From CAZAEB01 sp964484095 (lineage in GTDB: Bacteria > Patescibacteriota > Microgenomatia > UBA12405 > BS750m-G30): a stretch of 43,539 nt of DNA. The notes beneath the pieces were generated by a model that worked only from the letters and a program-made list of their open reading frames with translations, was not told the DNA's origin and searched no databases. Shown here piece after piece: positions 30,290 through 38,562 of the stretch (the first letter of the stretch is position 1; the number at the start of each line of letters is the position of its first letter). The position numbers and the translations under genes were made by a program. Where the stretch lies: contig CAZAEB010000002.1 in the NCBI GenBank assembly GCA_964484095.1, positions 1 through 43,539 on the forward strand, in the 5' to 3' direction.

Positions 30290-31471
30290 TCCAGCTCTTC
30301 CCGTTCTACCGATTCGGTGGACATAGTCATCATATGTTTGTGGTACATCAAAGTTGATGACGTGGGTAACATCTTCAATATCGATTCCTCTAGAAGCTAC
30401 ATCTGTAGCAATTAGAATTTGAACCTGATTGCTTTTTAGCATTCCCAGGGCTCTGGATCTTTGTCCTTGACTCTTGTTGCTGTGAATAGAACTGGCTTTA
30501 AAACCTCTCTCGATTAGACTTGTTTCGAGGTTGTTTACTCCCCATTTGGTACGGCCAAAAATCAAGACCTTTCTAAATTCCTCTTTGATTAACAGGTTGT
30601 GGAGAACCTCTAGTTTGTTTTTACCATTTGTTCTAATTATGTTTTGATCAACGTTTTGAGCAGTAGTACCGGTTTTTACAGAAACTGTTATTGGATTTTT
30701 TAAGAAACTTTGTGCTATTGTTTGAATCTCATTTGGAACAGTTGCGGAAAAAAATAACGATTGACGATTTTTTGGTAGAAACGAAATGATATGGCGGATA
30801 TCATTAATAAATCCCATATCAAGCATTCGGTCAACCTCGTCCAAAACTACGTTTGTGTAGTAGTTCAAGTTTAAAATTCGCCTATTTTCCAAATCTTTTA
30901 TTCTCCCAGGGGTTCCAATTACAAAGCTTGGGCGACGTGACAATTGGCGCGCTTGGCCGTTTATCGGGGTTCCTCCAATACATAGTGTTGAATAAATTCC
31001 CAACCCCACACTAAACAACCTAAATTCATCTTGTATCTGTGCGGCTAGTTCCCGAGTGGGGGTTACAATCAAAACCTGCTGATTTTTGTTTTTTGACACC
31101 TTCGTAATCAAAGGCAGTAAAAAAGCGGCAGTTTTTCCGGTTCCTGTGTTGGCAACACCGATAAGATCTTTCCCTTCCATTATGGGAATTATTGCCTGGT
31201 CTTGGATTGCGGTTGGTTTATCAAAACCGCGGGTAATAATGTTTTTATTTACAGTTTCATTTAAATGAAAATCAGAAAAACTGTTTTTTGGTTCATAAGG
31301 CGTTTCGATAGCGTCAAGGGCTTTTTTAACAAACATAAGCGGATTGAGGTTTTTGCCTCTGTTTTGATATCTATTTTGGCCGCCAGACCTTCTCGGTCGG
31401 TATTGACCAAATGATCTGCGGTTATTTTGCCCGCGAAAACCACGGGAACTACCATAGTTGGAATTTCTCAT
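30257..31471 (-). CDS. DEAD-box RNA helicase (RhlE/DeaD-like)
   Basis: The 404-residue ATP-dependent RNA helicase has a Q-motif (FDKPTAIQDQAI), motif I ANTGTGKTAAF (~110), Ia PTRELAAQ, Ib TPGRI, motif II LDEVDRMLDMGF (DEVD rather than DEAD), motif III FSATVP, motif V ATDVASRGIDI and motif VI HRIGRTGRAGKKG. The N-terminus (1-42) is an Arg/Gly/Asn/Gln-rich low-complexity tail, a probable RNA-binding region usually placed at the C-terminus in RhlE/CsdA. It ends soon after motif VI with no C-terminal extension. Such helicases act in ribosome assembly or RNA decay, often in the cold. It is divergent from the P-type ATPase gene. Confidence 0.94.
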   Translation of the reverse strand: MRNSNYGSSRGFRGQNNRRSFGQYRPRRSGGQNRYQNRGKNLNPLMFVKKALDAIETPYEPKNSFSDFHLNETVNKNIITRGFDKPTAIQDQAIIPIMEGKDLIGVANTGTGKTAAFLLPLITKVSKNKNQQVLIVTPTRELAAQIQDEFRLFSVGLGIYSTLCIGGTPINGQARQLSRRPSFVIGTPGRIKDLENRRILNLNYYTNVVLDEVDRMLDMGFINDIRHIISFLPKNRQSLFFSATVPNEIQTIAQSFLKNPITVSVKTGTTAQNVDQNIIRTNGKNKLEVLHNLLIKEEFRKVLIFGRTKWGVNNLETSLIERGFKASSIHSNKSQGQRSRALGMLKSNQVQILIATDVASRGIDIEDVTHVINFDVPQTYDDYVHRIGRTGRAGKKGVALTFVD

Positions 31472-31630
31472 TTATATATTGATATTTGTTTAAAGGAGAC
31501 GATTCAAAAAAGGGGAAGATATGAATACCTAAACCAAATTAACCGACTCAAAAGGGATTATAGCACATCTAGCTGTTATTGTTAAGTTTGGGGTGGGAAA
31601 CACAGTGATTAGCTATTTTTTCTACGGCCT

Positions 31631-31679
31631 AGTCTTGTTAGAATGAATTTACGGTATGAAAAAAGATTTTATAAAAACA
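31631..31679 (+). promoter_or_regulatory. Promoter and 5' end of the P-type ATPase gene (source of the 25477-25525 copy)
   Basis: Extended -10 TGTTAGAAT (31636-31644), 11 nt before ATG 31656, giving a ~5-nt predicted leader without Shine-Dalgarno. In the remote copy the TGn and the TAnAAT are kept, while changes fall mostly at degenerate positions. Confidence 0.55.
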
Positions 31680-34205
31680 GGGTTTACTAGAAATGAGGCA
31701 AAAAGTTTATTAGTAAAACATGGTCTTAATGAAATAGAACGAAAGAAGGAGCTTTCGTCACTTAAAATACTTCTTGGCCAATTTAAGTCACCTTTAATTT
31801 ATATTTTGTTTGTTGCCGGCTTGATCACCTTGTTTCTAGGCAAGACAACCGACTCAACTGTAATTTTTTTGGCGGTTATTGTTAATACTCTTCTAGGTTT
31901 TTTTCAGGAAGTAAAAGCGGAAAAATCCTTAATTGCCCTGCGCAAGTTAATTGTTTCTAGAACTTACGTTATTAGAGATGGTTTAGAAATTCAAATTGAA
32001 GCTTCGCAAATTGTTCCCGGAGATTTGGTAGTGTTAAAAACCGGAGAAAAGATTCCTGCTGATGGAGTGGTGGTCGAAGATGTTGACCTGCATGTTAATG
32101 AAGCAATGTTGACAGGGGAAAGCATGCCAGTTCAAAAACAAAAGGTTCTTAGGTTAAAACTTGAAACAAAAGAAATTAAAGAAAAAAACAGGGTTTATAT
32201 GGGGGCAGTAATTATTTCTGGTCGCGGAACAATGCTGGTGGTTGAAACCGGAATGAAGACAAAAATGGGCCAAATTGCCGGCGGCTTATCGGAAACAATT
32301 AAAGAAGAGACTCCTTTAAAGAAAAAAATAGCCGGTTTTTCCAAAAAATTGACACTTGTTTTTTCAGCGATTTGTATACTTATTTTCATTGAGGGTATTG
32401 TTCGAGATAGAAATCCCATAGAAATGTTTGAGCTTGCGGTGGCTACTGCTGTTGCCGCCATCCCGGAAGGCTTGGTGATTTCTATGACGGTGATTTTGAG
32501 TTTAGGGATGCAGCGCCTTTTAAAACGCAAAGCGTTGGTAAGAAAGCTTTTAGCTGCGGAAACTTTGGGGGGAGTGAGTGTTATTTGTGTTGACAAGACA
32601 GGAACTTTAACAAAAGGAGAGATGAAAGTGGTCAAGTCAGACTTTACTAATGACGAACTTGGTCTGAAGACAGCTGTTTTGTGCAATAACTTAACTTATC
32701 CTTTAGAGCTTGCTATGTGGGACTGGGCAAAAGCTCAACTGAAAGGTAGCAAAGCAGCTCAGATGGTTGAAGAAAATGAAAGAGTGGATGAGATTCCTTT
32801 CTCTTCGAAAAACAAGTATTTTGCCACCCTTTATAAAAACGAACTTTTTGTTTCTGGAGCGCCGGAGAAGATTTTGGCAATTTCCGATTTAACAAAAGAG
32901 CAGAAAAAGGAATGGCTGGTGAAGCTGGATAGTTATACCTCTTCTGGATTGCGTGTTGTCAGTTTTGCTTTTAAAAAGAGTGAGAGTAAAAAACGGTTAA
33001 GAAGTTTATTAAATCGTTTAAAAAAAATTGACTCAAGGTCTATAGACTCTTTGAGAGATCTGAAACTTGATTGGTTGGGACTGTTGGCTTTTGAAGATCC
33101 GGTCAGAATAGAGGCTAAAGAGACGCTTAATGCTTGCAAAAAGGCGGGTATAAAAATTAAGGTAATTACCGGTGATTACAAAGAAACAGCCATAGCCGTT
33201 TTGAAAAAGTTAGGCCTTATTAGTAAAGGCAAAAAAATAGAAGTAATCGAAGGGTACGAGTTGTCCAAAATGTCAAGCGAGGAGCTGACTAAGCGAGTGG
33301 ATAATACAATTCTCTTTGCCAGAACCAATCCTGAGGATAAAACTAGGATTGTAGAGGCATTGCTAAAAAATGATGAGGTGGTGGCAATGATGGGGGATGG
33401 GGTGAATGATGCTTTGGCCTTAAAAAGGGCGGATATTGGTATAGTTGTTGGTGGAGCTTCCGAAGTAGCCAAAGAAACGGCCGATATGGTTTTGATGGAT
33501 TCAAATTTTAAGACAATTATTGCCGCTGTCAATGAAGGCCGGGCGATTTTTGAAAATATAAGGAAAGTGGTGCTGTATCTGCTGTCAGATTCTTTTACCG
33601 AAATGATTTTGATTTCAGCTGCTTTGTTTTTAGGAACACCGCTGCCGATATTAGCAGTTCAGATATTATGGATAAACCTGATTGAAGATGGCCTGCCGGG
33701 GCTGGCATTGGCTTATGAGCCTGAGGAGAAAGGTTTAATGAATGAGCCGCCGAGGAAAAAAACAGAACCGATTTTAAATAAAGAGGTAAAAGTTTTAATT
33801 TTTGTTATTGCTTTTTTTACAGATTTGCTTTTACTGGGACTATTTTTGTTTTTTTTAAGAAGGGGGCTGGACTTGGTGATGATACGGACAATTATTTTTG
33901 CCGGATTGGCGATTGACTCGTTAATGTATGTTTTTTCCTGCAGGAGTTTGCGCAGGAATTTGTGGCATGGTAACCCTTTCTCTAATAAGTTTTTGAATTA
34001 CTCGGTTTTAATTGGGTTTTTAATGCTTTTTTTGGGCGTTTACCTGCCGATTTTAAATAAATTATTAGGTACTGTTCCGCTTGCTCTTAGTCATTGGGCT
34101 TTGGTAATTTTATTTGGCTTTGTAAACATATTGGCAATAGAAGTGGTCAAGTGGATATTTATTGTGAAAGACAAAAGAAAACATAGCAGTGTAATATTCG
34201 ATTAG
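31656..34205 (+). CDS. P-type cation-transporting ATPase (P2A/SERCA-PMR1-like)
   Basis: An 849-residue ion pump with N-terminal cation-ATPase domain (FTRNEAKSLLVKHGLNEI), actuator loop LTGESMPV (Thr153), M4 motif AAIPEGLVISM (Pro270-Glu271), phosphorylation site DKTGTLTKGE (Asp313), a nucleotide-binding domain and MMGDGVNDALALKRADIGI. M5/M6 read YLLSDSFTEMILIS and WINLIEDGLPGLAL. The PEGL and the Glu in M5 fit a calcium-type pump. Against SERCA, the M5 Asn is Ser and the M6 NLVTD is NLIED (Thr to Glu), so the transported ion (Ca2+, Mn2+, Na+ or other) is open. About ten membrane helices; full length. It is followed 4 nt later by the end of the convergent zinc-ribbon gene. Confidence 0.93.
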   Translation: MKKDFIKTGFTRNEAKSLLVKHGLNEIERKKELSSLKILLGQFKSPLIYILFVAGLITLFLGKTTDSTVIFLAVIVNTLLGFFQEVKAEKSLIALRKLIVSRTYVIRDGLEIQIEASQIVPGDLVVLKTGEKIPADGVVVEDVDLHVNEAMLTGESMPVQKQKVLRLKLETKEIKEKNRVYMGAVIISGRGTMLVVETGMKTKMGQIAGGLSETIKEETPLKKKIAGFSKKLTLVFSAICILIFIEGIVRDRNPIEMFELAVATAVAAIPEGLVISMTVILSLGMQRLLKRKALVRKLLAAETLGGVSVICVDKTGTLTKGEMKVVKSDFTNDELGLKTAVLCNNLTYPLELAMWDWAKAQLKGSKAAQMVEENERVDEIPFSSKNKYFATLYKNELFVSGAPEKILAISDLTKEQKKEWLVKLDSYTSSGLRVVSFAFKKSESKKRLRSLLNRLKKIDSRSIDSLRDLKLDWLGLLAFEDPVRIEAKETLNACKKAGIKIKVITGDYKETAIAVLKKLGLISKGKKIEVIEGYELSKMSSEELTKRVDNTILFARTNPEDKTRIVEALLKNDEVVAMMGDGVNDALALKRADIGIVVGGASEVAKETADMVLMDSNFKTIIAAVNEGRAIFENIRKVVLYLLSDSFTEMILISAALFLGTPLPILAVQILWINLIEDGLPGLALAYEPEEKGLMNEPPRKKTEPILNKEVKVLIFVIAFFTDLLLLGLFLFFLRRGLDLVMIRTIIFAGLAIDSLMYVFSCRSLRRNLWHGNPFSNKFLNYSVLIGFLMLFLGVYLPILNKLLGTVPLALSHWALVILFGFVNILAIEVVKWIFIVKDKRKHSSVIFD

Positions 34206-34209
34206 GAAT

Positions 34210-34587
34210 TTATTTTTTTTTAGCTATTTTTTTAGGCTTAGATTTAATATTCTTTTTTTCAGCGGACGATAGCAAATCAATAATCGCATCAAGCTTGGTA
34301 TTTAGAATTCCAATTTTTTCTACAAGCTTTTGGGTACTGCGATCATTTATATTGCTTTGTGGAGATCTGCCTGAATCTCTTCTGTCTCTCGGTCTATTAC
34401 TGTCCCTTCCGCCATTTCTACCGCCTTTTTTCTCAAAACAATCACTGCAGTATATTGGTTTATCACCACTTGGTTTGAAAGGCACTTGGCAATCTTTACC
34501 GCACTCATCACACACTGCATTGTGCATTGTCAACTTTCCGGAATCTCTTCTGTCTCTTGATCTATTACTAAATTTAAAGTTATCCAT
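34210..34587 (-). CDS. CxxC-x17-CxxC zinc-ribbon protein
   Basis: A 125-residue protein with one zinc ribbon. Cys26-x2-Cys29 (CDEC) and Cys47-x2-Cys50 (CSDC) are separated by exactly 17 residues, the hallmark of the CxxC-x17-CxxC family common in CPR and other environmental genomes. It is flanked by two Arg/Asp/Ser-rich segments with the repeated motif RDRRDSG (residues ~11-17 and ~67-73). The C-terminus is a short helix plus a Lys-rich tail (KSKPKKIAKKK). A nucleic-acid-binding role, perhaps with ribosomes or RNA like the DEAD-box protein nearby, is plausible but unproven. Confidence 0.85.
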   Translation of the reverse strand: MDNFKFSNRSRDRRDSGKLTMHNAVCDECGKDCQVPFKPSGDKPIYCSDCFEKKGGRNGGRDSNRPRDRRDSGRSPQSNINDRSTQKLVEKIGILNTKLDAIIDLLSSAEKKNIKSKPKKIAKKK

Positions 34588-34660
34588 AAATATTTTTGTT
34601 AAATACTAATACAGGTTGTAAGTATATGCATTTTTATTATAAATAGCAAGAAAACTGATT

Positions 34661-35833
34661 TCAGGTAAGCGCTAATTCATTTGATAATATAGAATTTTCG
34701 TTGATTATTGTAGCATCAATTACTATTTTAACAGTCTCTTTTTTAGTTGTTTTAATTGGCGGTCTAGCCAGCTTAAATAATTCCCCTACAACAATTCTGA
34801 TTAGTTTCTGGGACTCAATTTCATTTTCTTTGATTGATAAATTCCAATCCAGGCCCGGACCGGTATTTCCCTCGACGAGGTATATCTTGCCGTAATTGCT
34901 AATAATGAAATCGAGGGCAAACAATGAAGACTTTTTGTCTAAAATCTTAGCAACCTCATTAGAAATAGCAATAAGATTTTCTGGCACTTGGCTTACGGGG
35001 ATATACTTTAAGGTTCCGCCCTGATGCTCGTTGCAACGAAAGTCTCCGGCTTTAGCCATTCTTATGTAAGATTGAATAATTTCCCCTCTAAGATATATTA
35101 GCCGGATGTCGGTTGATACTGGTAAATTTTGGTAACTAAAACCTTTATCAAAGTTAACAAATGCCTGAAGGATAAATGATTTTTTCTCATGTCTCTTTAA
35201 TAATTTCACCATCTGCTCGTTTTGATCGATTTTGAATTTATAAACATTTATTCCACCAGCCCCAAACCTATCTTTCATTATGATTTCATCAGAAAAATCT
35301 TTTTTGTTTGGGTGCTTTCTTATTATTTCTTTGAGTGTTTTTCGCGCCTTGTTAACACTTTCTATGGTGCTGTCTTCAATGGTTACTGTGGGGATGGAAA
35401 ATTTATGGAGCTTTTTATAGGTTTTTTGTTTGTCAAAAAAAAGATCAAAAAGGTGGGGGTGGTTAAAGGGTTTAACCTTTTTGGAAGAAAAAAGTAAATT
35501 ACGGTTAGCCTTGATTCTCTTATTAATCGGAGAGAATTTATCAAAAATTAATTTCGAGTAACCGGTTTTCTTAACTTTTATCCAAGCGTTATTTTCAAAA
35601 AGCCAATAACTGCAGCATTGGCCTGCTGCTGTGATATCAGCGGATGTAGTTAAAGCTGCTTTTAAATTATTTTTTTTACAAACTTCCAGGAAAAAACCAT
35701 AAACTATATTATAAGATTCACTGTTTGATCCTTTGGCAAAAGGGGTCAAGGCGTCTTTGTATGGGCAATTAGCACTGGCGGCAAGCCGGTCAGAGTATAC
35801 AACCAATACATCGAAAAAAGTTGTCTTTGTCAT
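34661..35833 (-). CDS. ATP-grasp domain protein (RimK/YheC-like)
   Basis: A ~390-residue protein. An N-terminal segment (~1-110: TFFDVLVVYSDRLAASANCP) precedes an ATP-grasp fold with DEIIMKDRFGAGGINVYKF (ATP-binding lysine and glycine loop, ~residue 200), VSTDIRLIYLRGEIIQSYIR, CNEHQGGTLKYIP, and the metal-binding FALDFIISNYGKIYLVEGN (~315-335, Asp and Glu/Asn). Such enzymes join a carboxylate to an amine or thiol; the substrates are unknown. I chose ATG 35833. A TTG 24 nt upstream is also in frame and cannot be excluded. It is monocistronic, with no biosynthetic partners beside it that would suggest a peptide or glutathione-like product. Confidence 0.82.
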   Translation of the reverse strand: MTKTTFFDVLVVYSDRLAASANCPYKDALTPFAKGSNSESYNIVYGFFLEVCKKNNLKAALTTSADITAAGQCCSYWLFENNAWIKVKKTGYSKLIFDKFSPINKRIKANRNLLFSSKKVKPFNHPHLFDLFFDKQKTYKKLHKFSIPTVTIEDSTIESVNKARKTLKEIIRKHPNKKDFSDEIIMKDRFGAGGINVYKFKIDQNEQMVKLLKRHEKKSFILQAFVNFDKGFSYQNLPVSTDIRLIYLRGEIIQSYIRMAKAGDFRCNEHQGGTLKYIPVSQVPENLIAISNEVAKILDKKSSLFALDFIISNYGKIYLVEGNTGPGLDWNLSIKENEIESQKLIRIVVGELFKLARPPIKTTKKETVKIVIDATIINENSILSNELALT

Positions 35834-35888
35834 AAATTGCTTAAAAGTGAAACACAAAAATTAGGCCCTTTTAAGGAGAAAGAGATAT

Positions 35889-35996
35889 ATGTTTATGGGT
35901 CAGTATTTTACATTATACACTATTCCAATAGCTTTGGGTATCGCCATGATATCAAGGTGGTGTCAAATAGGGCACGACGATTTTAGAGCTTTTTAG
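35889..35996 (+). CDS. Possible 35-residue small membrane protein
   Basis: The frame ATG 35889 to TAG 35996 encodes MFMGQYFTLYTIPIALGIAM followed by ISRWCQIGHDDFRAF: one predicted transmembrane helix with a charged C-terminal tail. AAGGAG lies ~10 nt upstream of the ATG, a little far for a Shine-Dalgarno but plausible. It fills most of an otherwise empty gap between two minus-strand genes. There is no recognised family. Because a 35-codon frame can occur by chance, this is a tentative call. Confidence 0.3.
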   Translation: MFMGQYFTLYTIPIALGIAMISRWCQIGHDDFRAF

Positions 35997-36008
35997 GGTT
36001 AAATAAAT

Positions 36009-36254
36009 CTAAAACTTAAAAAATATTTTTAACAAAGCCACCAAACCAATAACTGTCCATATGATATTTAATACTGCTGGTTGATAGGTTTTCTTTCTTA
36101 AAGAGATAACCACAATTCCAACGGCTCCGGTAATGTTAAGGGTTTGGTAAAGAAACGATTGTGATGAAATAACATTAAAACTAGAAAGTGCATAAGCCCC
36201 GACAACTGCAATAGCTCCATACCACCCAACTATTTCCGGTACCCTGTTGTTCAT
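36009..36254 (-). CDS. CBU_0592-like small membrane protein
   Basis: 81 residues with three hydrophobic helices (~8-25, 34-51, 60-78). The pattern is VGWYGAIAVVGAYALSSFNV, FLYQTLNITGAVGIVVISL, AVLNIIWTVIGLVALLK. This matches the small 3-TM family typified by CBU_0592 (GWxGA...AYxLxS...YQxLNLxGAxG...NxxWxxIGLxAL). Function is unknown; it may interact with membrane transporters. The extended -10 TGATATAAT ends 8 nt before ATG, so the leader is ~1 nt. Confidence 0.85.
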   Translation of the reverse strand: MNNRVPEIVGWYGAIAVVGAYALSSFNVISSQSFLYQTLNITGAVGIVVISLRKKTYQPAVLNIIWTVIGLVALLKIFFKF

Positions 36255-36262
36255 GTGGTTAA

Positions 36263-36271
36263 ATTATATCA
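36263..36271 (-). promoter_or_regulatory. Extended -10 promoter of the CBU_0592-like gene
   Basis: TGATATAAT on the minus strand: a perfect -10 with TGn, 8 nt before ATG 36254. Confidence 0.5.
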
Positions 36272-36361
36272 AAAGATAAGTTGAAAACCATTCGAAGGAT
36301 ATCCACCAAATCTTACGACTAAATATATATACTCATCTCGCTTTTAATAGGTGACAAACTA

Positions 36362-37411
36362 ATGTTAAAGAATAAAATTTTTAAAAATATCGGCATTGTC
36401 GGCTTCGGTGCTTATGTGCCCTATTTTCGGATAAAAGTTGAGGAAATTGCCCGGGTTTGGCAAAAAGATGCTGAGAATATTAAAAATTATTTGGGAATCG
36501 AGCAAAAAACGGTTGCCGATATTGATGAGGACTCTTTAACAATGGCAGTAGAGGCAAGCTTAAGAGCTTTACGGATGGCCGGAATTAAACCTTCGCGAAT
36601 CGGCGCAGTTTTTGTTGGTAGCGAATCACACCCCTATGCTGTCAAACCAACCGGTACAATCCTGGCAGAAATTTTAAACATCGGCAGAGACTATTTTTGT
36701 GCTGATTTGCAATTTGCCTGTAAAGCCGGCACCGCTGGTTTGCAGATTATTTTGGCAATGATTGATTCCGGTTTAGTTGATTATGGTTTAGTCGTTGGCA
36801 GTGATAAAGCTCAAGCCAAAGCGGGTGGTGCTTTGGAATTTACCGCCGGCGCTGGTGCGGCTGCTTTTGTCTTGGGAAGAAAAAGAATGCTGGCGGAAGT
36901 GAAATCAACCTATTCTTTCTCTTCGGACATGCCTGATTTTTGGCGCCGGCAAAATTGTTCGTATCCAGAGCATGCGGGCCGTTTCACCGGCGAACCTGGT
37001 TATTTTTATCATCTTATTTCCGCTACCAAAAACTTTTTGAAAAAAACTGGTTTTAAAATTAGTGATTTTAACCATGTTGTCTTTCATATGCCCAATGCCA
37101 AATTTCCGCTTAAGGCGGCCAAAAGTTTAGGGGTAGAAAAAAAACAACTAGAAAAAGGTTTTTTGGTTTCCCAAATTGGCAATCCTTATTCTGCCTCTTC
37201 GCTTTTGGGATTAACAGCGGTTTTAAGCCAAGCGAAAAATAAAGATAAAGTTTTATTGGTTTCTTATGGTTCCGGCGCTGGCAGTGATTGTTTTGTTTTA
37301 GAAATTAAAAAAACTTTGGAAAAACAAAAAACCGATTTAGACAAAATAATTAATAATTATCAGTCAATTTCTTATCCCCAATATTTACAAAAAATGGAGA
37401 TTTTGCAGTGA
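36362..37411 (+). CDS. Hydroxymethylglutaryl-CoA synthase, archaeal type
   Basis: A 349-residue thiolase-fold enzyme that condenses acetoacetyl-CoA with acetyl-CoA to HMG-CoA. It matches the short archaeal-type synthases. The start is IGIVGFGAYVPYFRI, catalytic Cys120 is in DLQFACKAGTAGLQ, the active-site His is in VVFHMPNAKFPLKAAKSLG, the pantetheine-site motif is IGNPYSASSLLGL, and LVSYGSGAGSDCFVLEI closes the fold. It overlaps the thiolase gene (GTGA) and is followed by a DUF35-like gene, the archaeal gene order for mevalonate entry. AGGTGA 7 nt upstream is a plausible Shine-Dalgarno. HMG-CoA reductase and later enzymes are not in the window. Confidence 0.9.
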   Translation: MLKNKIFKNIGIVGFGAYVPYFRIKVEEIARVWQKDAENIKNYLGIEQKTVADIDEDSLTMAVEASLRALRMAGIKPSRIGAVFVGSESHPYAVKPTGTILAEILNIGRDYFCADLQFACKAGTAGLQIILAMIDSGLVDYGLVVGSDKAQAKAGGALEFTAGAGAAAFVLGRKRMLAEVKSTYSFSSDMPDFWRRQNCSYPEHAGRFTGEPGYFYHLISATKNFLKKTGFKISDFNHVVFHMPNAKFPLKAAKSLGVEKKQLEKGFLVSQIGNPYSASSLLGLTAVLSQAKNKDKVLLVSYGSGAGSDCFVLEIKKTLEKQKTDLDKIINNYQSISYPQYLQKMEILQ

Positions 37412-38544
37412 GAGTCGCGGTTTTATCAGCTTATCAGACTGAATTTGGCGAGCTGTGGGACAAAAGTCTTGAGGATTTGTTTGCCGAAGCAGCTTTTCAA
37501 GTAATTAATCAGGCAGGGGTTGGGAAAGAACAGATAGGTATTGCTTTTGTAGGCAATAAACTTTCTGATCAGAATCATCTCTCTTCGCTATTATCACAGA
37601 TTTTGGAAATCGATATTCCTATTGTTCGAACTGAAGCTGCTTGTGCCTCTGGCGGCGTGGCGGTTAGTCAAGCTTGTTCAGCCATCGAGTCTGGTCAATA
37701 TGAGGTCGCTCTGGTTGTTGGTGTGGAAAAAATGACCGATTTGTCAGCAGGGGTGATTTCCGCAGGATTGATGAGTGCGGCTAGTTTTGAAGAACGAAAA
37801 AGCGGCCTTTGTTTTGTTGGCCTTTATGCTTTAATAGCACAAAAATATCTTGAGGAATTTAAAGCAGAAGAGAAGGATTTAGCTTTACCGGCAGTAAAAA
37901 ATCACTTTCATGCTAAATTAAATGATAAGGCCCAGTTCCCTTTCGAAATTAGTTTAGACCAAGTTTTGGAAAGTCCGGTTATTGCCGAGCCCTTGCGCCT
38001 GCTTGAATGTTCGCCGATTTCTGATGGCGCAGCGGCTTTAATACTGGCTAGTCCAAAATTTGCCCAAAAATTTTCTAAAAAGAATATTTACATTACTGCC
38101 AGTGCCCAAGGAAGCGATACTTTATCATTAACAGAAAGGGAAACTCTACTAGAATTTAAGGCCGCCAAAAAAACTGCTCAAAAAGCTTATCAGATGGCGG
38201 GTTTGGGACCAAAAGATTTGTCTTTGTTAGAAGTTCATGATTGCTTCTCTATCGCTGAAATAATTGCCTTGGAAAACTTGGGAATTTGTAAGAAAGGTGA
38301 GGGTTATCTTGCCGAAAGAAATGGTGAGGTAAAACTTGGCGGTAAAAGACCGGTTAATCTTTCCGGGGGACTAAAAGCTTGTGGTCATCCGGTAGGTGCA
38401 ACCGGGGTTAAGCAAATTGTTGAAGTTTATCAACAATTAAAAGGGCGGGCGGGCAAAAGGCAAACAAAGAATCCGTTAGTTGGATTAACACATAATATCG
38501 GAGGAACCGGAGGGACGGCAGTGATACACATTTTACAAAAATAA
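37408..38544 (+). CDS. Acetoacetyl-CoA thiolase, archaeal type
   Basis: A 378-residue thiolase (acetyl-CoA C-acetyltransferase) supplying acetoacetyl-CoA. Nucleophile Cys79 is in EAACASGGVA. LEVHDCFSIAE (~residue 280) is the SCP2/archaeal-type His motif replacing the classical NEAFA. KACGHPVGATG (~330) carries the second catalytic Cys/His pair. NIGGTGGTAVIHI is at the end. The HDCFS motif places it with archaeal and SCP-x-like thiolases rather than bacterial AtoB. The GTG start overlaps the HMG-CoA synthase stop by 4 nt, indicating tight coupling. In archaea the thiolase and synthase form one complex that channels acetoacetyl-CoA. Confidence 0.92.
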   Translation: MRVAVLSAYQTEFGELWDKSLEDLFAEAAFQVINQAGVGKEQIGIAFVGNKLSDQNHLSSLLSQILEIDIPIVRTEAACASGGVAVSQACSAIESGQYEVALVVGVEKMTDLSAGVISAGLMSAASFEERKSGLCFVGLYALIAQKYLEEFKAEEKDLALPAVKNHFHAKLNDKAQFPFEISLDQVLESPVIAEPLRLLECSPISDGAAALILASPKFAQKFSKKNIYITASAQGSDTLSLTERETLLEFKAAKKTAQKAYQMAGLGPKDLSLLEVHDCFSIAEIIALENLGICKKGEGYLAERNGEVKLGGKRPVNLSGGLKACGHPVGATGVKQIVEVYQQLKGRAGKRQTKNPLVGLTHNIGGTGGTAVIHILQK

Positions 38545-38562
38545 ATAAATTTTGGAATTTTT

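Noticed and set aside
34212..34222. T-run after the P-type ATPase as an intrinsic terminator
   Set aside because: No stable hairpin precedes the T-run; it is coding for the Lys-rich tail of the opposite-strand zinc-ribbon protein.
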